The notes under the pieces: model-generated
Databases searched by the model: none
The model's input: the letters and a program-made list of their open reading frames with translations, nothing else
What the model was told of the DNA's origin: nothing
Assembly: GCA_029975915.1 (NCBI GenBank)
Contig: JARKOC010000466.1
Location: forward strand, 124,001-188,000
Origin: Bryobacteraceae bacterium
GTDB lineage: Bacteria; Acidobacteriota; Terriglobia; Bryobacterales; Bryobacteraceae
Direction: 5' to 3'
Length of the DNA: 64,000 bases
Part shown: in pieces, positions 42,527-49,062 of the stretch
How positions within the stretch are numbered: the stretch's first letter is position 1
Layout of the letters: every line of letters starts with the position of its first letter
Made by a program: the position numbers and the translations under genes

Positions 42527-43726
42527 ATGTCCCTGGTCCGCGCTCTCGCCGCGGCTGCGTTGTTCAGCCTGATCCTGCACGCCCAGAAACCAAAGCTCTG
42601 GTCAGACGCCGAAGTCATGCGGGTTCAACGTTCGGCGCTGCTGATTGACACCCACAACGACGTCACCAGTGAAACCGTCCGCGGCCTGGACCTGGGCCCC
42701 CGCCGCGCCGGCGGCCATACCGATATCCCACGCATGAAGCAGGGCGGCATGGCGGCCCAGTTCTTCGCCGCCTACGTCTCGCCAACAACCATTCAAAAGG
42801 GGACATCGGCCCACGGCGTCCTGCGCATGATTGACACCATCCGCACTGACATCGTTGCCCGGCATCCTGAATCGTTCATCCTTGCCACTACCGCTGCTCA
42901 AATCCAGCGCGCGCCCAAGGCCCGAAAAATCGCGGCCCTGATCGGCATTGAGGGCGGCCACGCCATCGAAAACGATATTCGTCTCCTGCGCACCTACTAT
43001 GATCTCGGCGTCCGCTACATGACCCTCACCCACAGCGCCGACCTCGACTGGGCCGGCTCCAGCGGCGACACCACGAATAAGGGCTTGAGCGATTTCGGCC
43101 GCCAGGTGATCGCCGAAATGAACCGTCTCGGCATGATGATCGACATCGCCCATGTGTCGGACCAGACCTTCTGGGATGTGGTCGCCGCCTCGAAAGCGCC
43201 CGTCTTCAGTTCTCACTCCTCCTGCCGCGCCTTGTCCAACATTCCGCGCAACATGACCGACGACATGATCCGCGCCGTCGCCAGGTCCGGCGGCGTCATC
43301 CACATCAACTTCGGCTGTGAATTCCTCTCTCAACAATCCGCCGATACTTCGGCCTGGACCAACCCCGCCGTCGCCAAGGCCGCCGCTGATGCCACCGCTT
43401 CCATTGCGGATCCCGCCCAGCGCCGTGCGGCCGCCCAAAAATGGGTCGGCGAACGGATGCACCAGGCCTCGATCGACGACGTGGTGGCTCACATCGATCA
43501 CGTCCGCAAGATCGTTGGAGTCGATTATGTCGGCCTTGGCAGCGACTTCGATGGTGTCTCCTGCGTCCCCAAGGGCCTCGTGGACGTCTCCCAGTGGCCT
43601 AACCTGACACGCAAGCTCCTCGAACACGGTTTTACCCCCGCTGAGATCCGAAAAGTGTACGGCGGCAACTTCCTGCGCTTTATGCAGGCCGTCGAGCGCA
43701 CCGCTGCCGCGGCATCGTCCCGGTAA
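42527..43726 (+). CDS. Exported membrane dipeptidase (peptidase M19)
   Basis: 399 residues of the renal dipeptidase family. A signal peptide spans about 1-20 (ending LHAQ). Metal ligands are in IDTHND (His43, Asp45), the bridging Glu in IGIEGGHAIE, the His residues in MTLTHSADLDWAG and IDIAHVSD, and the late GLGSDFDGV. It cleaves dipeptides, possibly with D-residues. The C-terminal tail (TAAAASSR) is encoded by one copy of a 30-bp repeat whose other copy ends the convergent CoA-binding gene, so the original end may have been replaced. The ATG was chosen because it opens the signal peptide. Confidence 0.92.
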   Translation: MSLVRALAAAALFSLILHAQKPKLWSDAEVMRVQRSALLIDTHNDVTSETVRGLDLGPRRAGGHTDIPRMKQGGMAAQFFAAYVSPTTIQKGTSAHGVLRMIDTIRTDIVARHPESFILATTAAQIQRAPKARKIAALIGIEGGHAIENDIRLLRTYYDLGVRYMTLTHSADLDWAGSSGDTTNKGLSDFGRQVIAEMNRLGMMIDIAHVSDQTFWDVVAASKAPVFSSHSSCRALSNIPRNMTDDMIRAVARSGGVIHINFGCEFLSQQSADTSAWTNPAVAKAAADATASIADPAQRRAAAQKWVGERMHQASIDDVVAHIDHVRKIVGVDYVGLGSDFDGVSCVPKGLVDVSQWPNLTRKLLEHGFTPAEIRKVYGGNFLRFMQAVERTAAAASSR

Positions 43727-43736
43727 GCGTCTTCCA
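43707..43736. repeat. 30-bp exact direct repeat, copy 1
   Basis: Identical base for base to 43796-43825. This copy covers the last codons and stop of the dipeptidase gene (plus strand). Confidence 0.9.
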
Positions 43737-43750
43737 AGCAGTTCCGGAAG

Positions 43751-43768
43751 GCGGACGCCCCCGTCCGC
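43751..43768. terminator. GC-rich hairpin between convergent genes
   Basis: GCGGACG pairs perfectly with CGTCCGC around a CCCC loop; a second CGGCC/GGCCG stem follows at 43771-43790. It lies between the convergent dipeptidase and CoA-binding genes and may serve both. No U tract follows, so this is a weak call. Confidence 0.35.
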
Positions 43769-43792
43769 GCCGGCCCCCCTGGTCCGGCCGAT

Positions 43793-44263
43793 TTACCGCG
43801 GCATCGTCCCGGTAAGCGTCTTCCACCCGGCGTGCAGTCTATGGAACCACGCCGTATTCGGAAAGAACATGAACGGGCACTCCCCGGCGATCACTCGCAC
43901 GCCCAGCTCATCACACGCCTCGACCGCCTCCGGTGAGACCGCCCCGTATCCAGCCGCCTTATACAGCCACACCAGCTTGACGCCCCGTTCCGCGCTCTGC
44001 CTGACCATTTCACAACTCTGCTGGGACGGCGTCATCACCAGCACGCCCTCAGGCGCCGGATCCACGGCCTTCAGATTTGGCGCGCACGCCAACCCCGCAA
44101 TCTCGCTGGCGTTCGGATTCACCGGTACAACGTCGTAGTTGCGCTTAACAAACTCGTCCAGAACATACCGGCTGAAGTGCTTCGGATTGCGAGACGCGCC
44201 TACGATCGCAATCCTCTTGAACGCCAGAAACTCATCGATCCAAGCTCGCGGGTGGCTGTGCAT
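43793..44263 (-). CDS. CoA-binding domain protein (YccU-like)
   Basis: 156 residues, a single Rossmann-type CoA-binding domain. Features are KRIAIVGASRNPKHFSRYVLD (nucleotide loop), YDVVPVNPNASEIAG, VLVMTPSQQSCEMV and VIAGECPFMFFPNTAWFHRLHA near the end, as in YccU-type proteins. Its partner and role are unknown. I chose the ATG at 44263 with AGGAAAGAGG upstream over a TTG at 44284. The 3' end lies in the 30-bp repeat shared with the convergent dipeptidase gene. Confidence 0.9.
   Translation of the reverse strand: MHSHPRAWIDEFLAFKRIAIVGASRNPKHFSRYVLDEFVKRNYDVVPVNPNASEIAGLACAPNLKAVDPAPEGVLVMTPSQQSCEMVRQSAERGVKLVWLYKAAGYGAVSPEAVEACDELGVRVIAGECPFMFFPNTAWFHRLHAGWKTLTGTMPR
43796..43825. repeat. 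30-bp exact direct repeat, copy 2
   Basis: Same sequence and orientation as 43707-43736, 89 bases further on. On the minus strand it encodes the last nine residues (KTLTGTMPR, after Trp) and stop of the CoA-binding protein, so this copy is probably the original. Confidence 0.9.
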
Positions 44264-44348
44264 TGGCCTCTTTCCTGTGTCCAACGTTGGAAGCTAGGGA
44301 ACCGCCAGACATTGTGACACGCTTTACCGCCCTCTGCGAGCGCCAATT

Positions 44349-45503
44349 TCACCTGTCCTGGTACACCAACTCCCCGTCCAGCCACGTCCGGTGCACCCTG
44401 ATCGACTGCGACGCTGGATCCAAATCGAACTCGACCAAGTCCGCCCGTTCCCCCGCCACCAGGCCCTGCTGCCGTCCAGCCACCCTGCCTGCCTTGGCCG
44501 GATTCGTCGTGGCCATACGGATCGCGTCCCGCAGCGTCAATCCGCAAATCCGCATCAGATTCTCGATGCCCCGGTCCATCCGCAGGCTTGAACCGGCCAG
44601 CCGCATCTCGTTCGTCAGCGTCACTTTGCCATCCGGGTGAAGAATTACTTCCACTTCGCCGAGCTTGTACTGGCCCGGCTCGCAACCCGCCGGAGCCACC
44701 GCATCTGTGATCAGCACCGCTCGGTCCAACCCTTTCGCCCGCAGCGCGACTGTCAGGAACGACTTGCCCAGATGGATCCCATCGACAATTAGGCTCGCCC
44801 ACAGCCGGTCCTCGGCCAGTTGTGTCCAGAGGTAGTTCGGATGCCGGGGCAGGGAGGCGTTGGCCCCGTTACCTAAGTGCGTCGACATCGTCGCGCCTGC
44901 CATCACTGCCGTGTGAATCTGCTCTTCGGTGGCCTCCTGATGGCCCAGTGCGGCCACCACACCCTTGCTGGTGATGTGAGCGATGTAGGCCGGCGCATCT
45001 TCCCACTCCGCTGCCACCGTGACAATCTTGATGAGTCCCCCAGCCGCCTCCTGCCACCTGTCAAACTCCTCGATCGACGGTGGACGCACCGCCGCTTTCG
45101 GATGCGCACCCCGCGCTCCGTCATTCGGCGAAATGTGCGGACCTTCAATGTGGAGTCCTTCCATCACCCGGCCATGCGGTAGCGCTGCCCGCGCCTTCGC
45201 CAGCATCTCGATCGAACCCAGCATCGTGTCCGGCATTCCGGTAATCACGGTTGGAAAGATCCGCGCCGTGCCCGTCGCCAGGATGGCGTCGATGGCCCGC
45301 CCGATATCCCTCATCGACGCGCCCGGCGCGCAGAAGTCGACCCCGGCGTATCCGTTCACCTGCAAATCGATGAACCCTGGCGCCAGATACCGCGCCCGCC
45401 CGCGCTGCCCAGCGGCAAACTCCACCTTCTGAACCCACCGGTCGAACGAAACTTCGACTAACGCGCCGCTGGTGGCGTCAATCCCGGAACATTTTTGAGT
45501 CAT
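44349..45503 (-). CDS. nagA: N-acetylglucosamine-6-phosphate deacetylase
   Basis: 384 residues of the amidohydrolase superfamily. It opens with a composite domain, then APGFIDLQVNGYAGVDF, the metal Glu in EGLHIEGPHIS, His in ALGHQEATEEQ, THLGNGANAS (usually THLFNAM), VDGIHLGKSF and the catalytic Asp in LITDAVAPAG. It deacetylates GlcNAc-6-phosphate for amino-sugar use or wall recycling. There is no nagB, nagK or PTS gene beside it. An operator-like dyad lies about 42 bases upstream of the ATG. The gene is apparently transcribed alone. Confidence 0.92.
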   Translation of the reverse strand: MTQKCSGIDATSGALVEVSFDRWVQKVEFAAGQRGRARYLAPGFIDLQVNGYAGVDFCAPGASMRDIGRAIDAILATGTARIFPTVITGMPDTMLGSIEMLAKARAALPHGRVMEGLHIEGPHISPNDGARGAHPKAAVRPPSIEEFDRWQEAAGGLIKIVTVAAEWEDAPAYIAHITSKGVVAALGHQEATEEQIHTAVMAGATMSTHLGNGANASLPRHPNYLWTQLAEDRLWASLIVDGIHLGKSFLTVALRAKGLDRAVLITDAVAPAGCEPGQYKLGEVEVILHPDGKVTLTNEMRLAGSSLRMDRGIENLMRICGLTLRDAIRMATTNPAKAGRVAGRQQGLVAGERADLVEFDLDPASQSIRVHRTWLDGELVYQDR

Positions 45504-45544
45504 CTCGTTTTATCCACAGCTTGCTCACAGCCTGCAACCCGTAA

Positions 45545-45562
45545 CTATCTCATTTGAAATAG
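45545..45562 (-). promoter_or_regulatory. Operator-like dyad upstream of nagA
   Basis: On the plus strand the site reads CTATCTCA-TT-TGAAATAG, an inverted repeat with one mismatch in each eight-base arm pair, in an AT-rich stretch 42-59 bases before the nagA start. This is where a repressor such as a GntR- or NagC-type protein might bind; no regulator gene is adjacent. The rest of the 228-base gap to ilvE shows nothing clear. Confidence 0.3.
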
Positions 45563-45731
45563 CTTTTTCCTGTCGAAATTTCATATGCGAAGCTCGATTT
45601 AGCTTCCCGCCGGACGCGGCCTCCGTGTACCCTCATAAGAGTTCGGGCCGCCAGGGCCGCTCCGCTTGTTCAATCTCGGGGGAGGTGAAGACATCGGGAG
45701 CGGCTCGAGGCGGCCTGAATTGTCTGTATCG

Positions 45732-46667
45732 CTACTTCGTTTCAACCGTCACACCCACCGGCGTCAACCAGCCATGCGTGTCGGTCGCCTTGCCTTCCAC
45801 GATGTCAAAGAACGCTTTCTGCAGACGCTCAGTCACGGGTCCGCGCCGTCCCGCGCCGATCGGCGATTTGTCGACGCTGCGCACCGGCGTGATCTCGGCT
45901 GCCGTGCCAGAGAAAAACACCTCGTCGGCGATGTAGAGCATTTCGCGCGGTATCACCGTTTCCACGATCGGGATCCCCAGTTCGCGTGCCAGCGTCACCA
46001 CCGTGTCGCGCGTGATGCCTGGCAGCACGCTCGAACTCAGCGGCGGTGTGTGAATCTTCCCATCGCGCACCACGAAAATATTCTCGCCCGACCCCTCGCT
46101 GATCGTGCCGCTCGCGTCCAGCGCGATGCCTTCAGCGTAGCCGTTGCGATCAGCCTCCATCCGGATCAGTTGCGAGTTCATGTAATTGGCGCCGGCCTTG
46201 GCTAGTGCGGGCAGGGTATTGGGGGCCAGTCGCGTCCAGGAAGAGACGCAGACGTCAACTCCCTGTGCTAGCGCTTCCTCACCCAAATATTTGCCCCACT
46301 CCCAGCACGCCAGAAAGACTTCGGTGGGATTATTCGACGGCATCACGCCCACCCCCCCGTACCCGCGCAGGATGATCGGCCGGATGTAACAGGATCGCAT
46401 CCCGTTCAGCCGGACCAGTTCAAGCTGCGCCTCCATCAGTTCGTCGACCGTGTAACCGACTTCGATCCGGTAGATTCTGGCCGAATCCAGCAGCCGGCGC
46501 GTGTGCTCGCGAAGCCGGAAAACCGCCGGGCCGTTCACAGTCTCATAGCAGCGAACGCCTTCAAAGACGCTGCTGCCGTAGCTCACCACGTGGGAAAGCA
46601 CATGAATGCGCGCATCATCCCAAGCGATGAAGCGCCCGTTGTGCCATATTTTTTCTGTGGGCGTCAT
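45732..46667 (-). CDS. ilvE: Branched-chain amino acid aminotransferase
   Basis: 311 residues, fold-type IV PLP enzyme. [21 protein letters not shown] opens the protein; [26 protein letters not shown], the PLP lysine Lys157 in [31 protein letters not shown] and [12 protein letters not shown] all match IlvE. It makes leucine, isoleucine and valine from their oxo acids. The start is ATG without a clear ribosome site. It is divergent from the M48 gene, with only 29 bases between the two start codons. Confidence 0.95.
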   Translation of the reverse strand: MTPTEKIWHNGRFIAWDDARIHVLSHVVSYGSSVFEGVRCYETVNGPAVFRLREHTRRLLDSARIYRIEVGYTVDELMEAQLELVRLNGMRSCYIRPIILRGYGGVGVMPSNNPTEVFLACWEWGKYLGEEALAQGVDVCVSSWTRLAPNTLPALAKAGANYMNSQLIRMEADRNGYAEGIALDASGTISEGSGENIFVVRDGKIHTPPLSSSVLPGITRDTVVTLARELGIPIVETVIPREMLYIADEVFFSGTAAEITPVRSVDKSPIGAGRRGPVTERLQKAFFDIVEGKATDTHGWLTPVGVTVETK

Positions 46668-46696
46668 ACTGGTAATTATGACGCAAGGAGGTTGCG

Positions 46697-48070
46697 ATGA
46701 GGATCCGTAAACGGATGGCCGTGGCTTTTATTGCCGCCTCGGTGCTCCTGTTCGCTGCCGGAGCTAGGAAACTGCCCAAGCCGGGATGGAACCTGTTCAG
46801 CAAGGACCAGGACGTTCAACTGGGACGCGAAGCCGCCGCCGAAGTCGAAAAACAAGTCGCGGTCGTTCAGGACAAGGCCCTGACCGATTACGTCAACCGG
46901 ATTGGGACCAGACTGGTCGAACGCGGCGAACTGGAAAAATATCCCTTCTTCTTCAAGGTTGTCAAGGAAGACAGCATCAACGCTTTCGCCCTCCCTGGCG
47001 GACCCATGTATGTTCACACAGGCCTGATCTCCGCCGCCGAGAACGAAGCTCAACTCGCCGGCGTTCTGGCTCATGAGCTTTCTCACGTCGTCTTGCGCCA
47101 CGGGACCAACCAGGCGTCCAAGTCTCAGGGAATCGCGCTCATTGCCACACTCGGCGGCGCGCTCGCCGGCGGAGGAGGATCCATGCTCGGCAATCTGGCC
47201 CAGCTCGGCATCGGCCTCGGCGCCAACTCGGTCCTCATGAAGTACTCAAGAAACGCTGAAAGTGACGCCGACCTGCTTGGCATGCATACCATGGCTAAGT
47301 CCGGCTACGACCCCATTGAGATGGCCCGCTTCTTCGAAAAACTTCAGGCCGAGGCAGGTCGCGGGAACTCAAAACTCGTCGAGTTCTTCTCTTCTCACCC
47401 TAACCCCGGCAATCGAGTGAAGGCCGTCGAGAAGGAAATCCCCTATCTCACCAAACGGCCCTACGGCCAGACCGAGGGCGACTTGGCCAAGATGAAACAA
47501 ACCATCGCCAAGCTGCCGGCGACACCTAAGCCGGTCCAAGGACAGGCCCAGCCAACCCCGAAAGCCACTTCGCAACCACAAATTCAGTTGACGGGCCGTT
47601 TGCAAACCTACCAGGGCGGGGGAGTATCGTTCTCTTATCCGGAAGGCTTTGAGAAACAGGGCGACGGCTCAAACGGCGTTACCCTCGCTCCAAAGGCCGG
47701 CATCGTCCAGGGGCAGGGAGGCGCCTCGGCCATCGGCTATGGAATCATCGCCGGCGCCTCGCAGGTCCAGGGCGGCCAAGTGAACCTGGATCGGGACACC
47801 CAGGCTTTCTTGCAGCAGGTCAGCCAATCGAACCAAAACGTCAAGGTTGAACAACAGCCCCAGAAGATCGTCATCGATGGCTCGAACGCCTACGTCACCA
47901 CGCTATCCTCGGAGTCGCCTTTCCCGAACACTCGGGAGATCGATGTCGTCATCACTGTCGACCGGGGGACGGCACTTTACTACTTCATCTTCGTGTCGCC
48001 GCAGAACGATTACCAGAGATTTGAATCTGTCTATCAGTCAGTGGCCCGAAGTATCCGTTTCTCCAAGTGA
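46697..48070 (+). CDS. Exported M48-family metalloprotease with C-terminal PsbP-like domain
   Basis: 457 residues. A signal peptide or N-terminal helix covers about 7-22. The M48 peptidase domain (about 35-265) has HELSH at 126-130 and the third zinc ligand Glu188 (AESDAD), as in BepA/Oma1-type periplasmic proteases; [13 protein letters not shown] ends it. After a Pro/Gln-rich linker, a domain from about residue 300 ([18 protein letters not shown] to RSIRFSK) resembles PsbP-like folds, which is inference. It probably performs outer membrane protein quality control. The ATG has an excellent ribosome site (AAGGAGG). The stop overlaps the HAD gene start (GTGA). Confidence 0.9.
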   Translation: MRIRKRMAVAFIAASVLLFAAGARKLPKPGWNLFSKDQDVQLGREAAAEVEKQVAVVQDKALTDYVNRIGTRLVERGELEKYPFFFKVVKEDSINAFALPGGPMYVHTGLISAAENEAQLAGVLAHELSHVVLRHGTNQASKSQGIALIATLGGALAGGGGSMLGNLAQLGIGLGANSVLMKYSRNAESDADLLGMHTMAKSGYDPIEMARFFEKLQAEAGRGNSKLVEFFSSHPNPGNRVKAVEKEIPYLTKRPYGQTEGDLAKMKQTIAKLPATPKPVQGQAQPTPKATSQPQIQLTGRLQTYQGGGVSFSYPEGFEKQGDGSNGVTLAPKAGIVQGQGGASAIGYGIIAGASQVQGGQVNLDRDTQAFLQQVSQSNQNVKVEQQPQKIVIDGSNAYVTTLSSESPFPNTREIDVVITVDRGTALYYFIFVSPQNDYQRFESVYQSVARSIRFSK

Positions 48071-48705
48071 CAACCAAGTTATCGACAACCAACTACCAGC
48101 GCCCTGCGCTCCTGTTTGATTTTGATGGAGTTCTCGCCGACACTGAGCCTCTTCACTTTAAGTGTTGGCAGGAAGTCCTTCAAACAAAAGGGATTGATTT
48201 AGACTGGAACTACTACCAAACAAAGTGCATCGGCATCTCAGACCGCCAGATGTTACAGACTCTTGGGCAGATAGGGCCAGTTGTGTATTCAATAGATGAG
48301 CTAATGCCTCTCTATCCACTCAAAAAACGACTCTTCCAGGATCTTGCTGCCCAGACTCGCCTGATCTCTCAGACCTTGCTGTCGGAGTTAACTAAATTTA
48401 GTGATTATAAGATAGCTATTGTTACTTCAAGTGGAAGATCAGAAATTGAACCCATCCTCTTGAGGGAAAACGTAATGTCCTTGCTCACCACAGCTGTCTA
48501 CGGGAATGAGGTGAAGGCTCTGAAGCCGGATCCAGAGCCCTATCGGACGGCCATGGAGAGGCTTGGCGTCACGCGTGCAATCGCCTTTGAAGATTCAGCG
48601 GCTGGCATCGCCAGCGCCCGCGCTGCCGGCTGCCAAGTTGTTGAGGTCAAGCGCCCTGACGACCTGCCGCAGCTACTCCGGATCCAAACATCAGCATCAT
48701 ACTGA
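48067..48705 (+). CDS. HAD-family phosphatase, beta-phosphoglucomutase-like
   Basis: 212 residues. Motif I is LLFDFDGVLADTEPLH (Asp18, Asp20), motif II IVTSSGR, motif III Lys in VKALKPDPEPY and motif IV AFEDSAAGIASARAAG. The cap between motifs I and II is helical, as in beta-phosphoglucomutases and phosphoglycolate phosphatases; the substrate is unknown. The GTG start overlaps the stop of the M48 gene. The middle of the gene is visibly richer in A and T than its neighbours (for example ACTAAATTTAGTGATTATAA), a sign of acquisition from another source. Its last codons run into a broken reductase sequence. Confidence 0.85.
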   Translation: MTTKLSTTNYQRPALLFDFDGVLADTEPLHFKCWQEVLQTKGIDLDWNYYQTKCIGISDRQMLQTLGQIGPVVYSIDELMPLYPLKKRLFQDLAAQTRLISQTLLSELTKFSDYKIAIVTSSGRSEIEPILLRENVMSLLTTAVYGNEVKALKPDPEPYRTAMERLGVTRAIAFEDSAAGIASARAAGCQVVEVKRPDDLPQLLRIQTSASY

Positions 48706-48883
48706 ATCTGGCTGCCGGGGAAGCGACGGTGAAGCCGGCTGGATCCCGATGGATCCGGACATCGACTTTGGCTCCATCTTCCAACAGTTGGACGCTCTTG
48801 TCATGGGCAGGCAAACCTAAGGCGCTTTGGCAGCCATGGGCCAGGTCGCGTGGAGGGAGGGGGCGAGGGTGGCGACGGCATAG
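48690..48883 (+). pseudogene. Remnant of a RibD/dihydrofolate-reductase-like gene
   Basis: Two reading frames give pieces typical of the N-terminus of small DHFR-like (RibD C-terminal family) proteins. The first is ISIILNLAA (from 48690). The second, shifted by two bases, is GSDGEAGWIPMDPDIDFGS then IFQQLDALVMGRQT (48719-48811), the usual DGxxxW...DPDIDF...L.MGR.TY block. The expected SLDG segment is missing, consistent with a small deletion. After MGRQT comes TAA where TY is expected, then GALAAMGQ continues in the same frame to TAG at 48881. The first piece overlaps the end of the HAD gene. Confidence 0.6.
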
Positions 48884-49062
48884 AGGGCCTGTGTCTGCCA
48901 CTTCCGATAATCAATATTATGTAAACTACAACATGAGCCTGCCCGCTCTCGAATAAAAGGACAGTTCGTTTGGTCAAGTCCCCAAACGCGCCAAGACCCA
49001 GCTAAATCAACCAGTTAGGTCAATCGCCGGGCCTGAGGCAAGCGAACTGTTCCTGTCGGGGC
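48884..49062. other. Gap after the reductase remnant
   Basis: No gene is seen. The sequence is AT-rich around 48905-48935 (AATCAATATTATGTAAACTA). A ten-base sequence GGACAGTTCG at 48959-48968 recurs as an inverted copy with one mismatch near 49043-49053. I see no clear terminator. Confidence 0.5.

Noticed and set aside
45510..45518. Perfect DnaA-box nonamer TTATCCACA upstream of nagA
   Set aside because: It is single, with no cluster, no AT-rich unwinding region and no dnaA, dnaN or gyrB nearby; one such match in 64 kb is expected by chance.
48884..49062. Hairpin terminator from the GGACAGTTCG inverted pair
   Set aside because: The arms are about 75 bases apart with one mismatch and no U tract follows.
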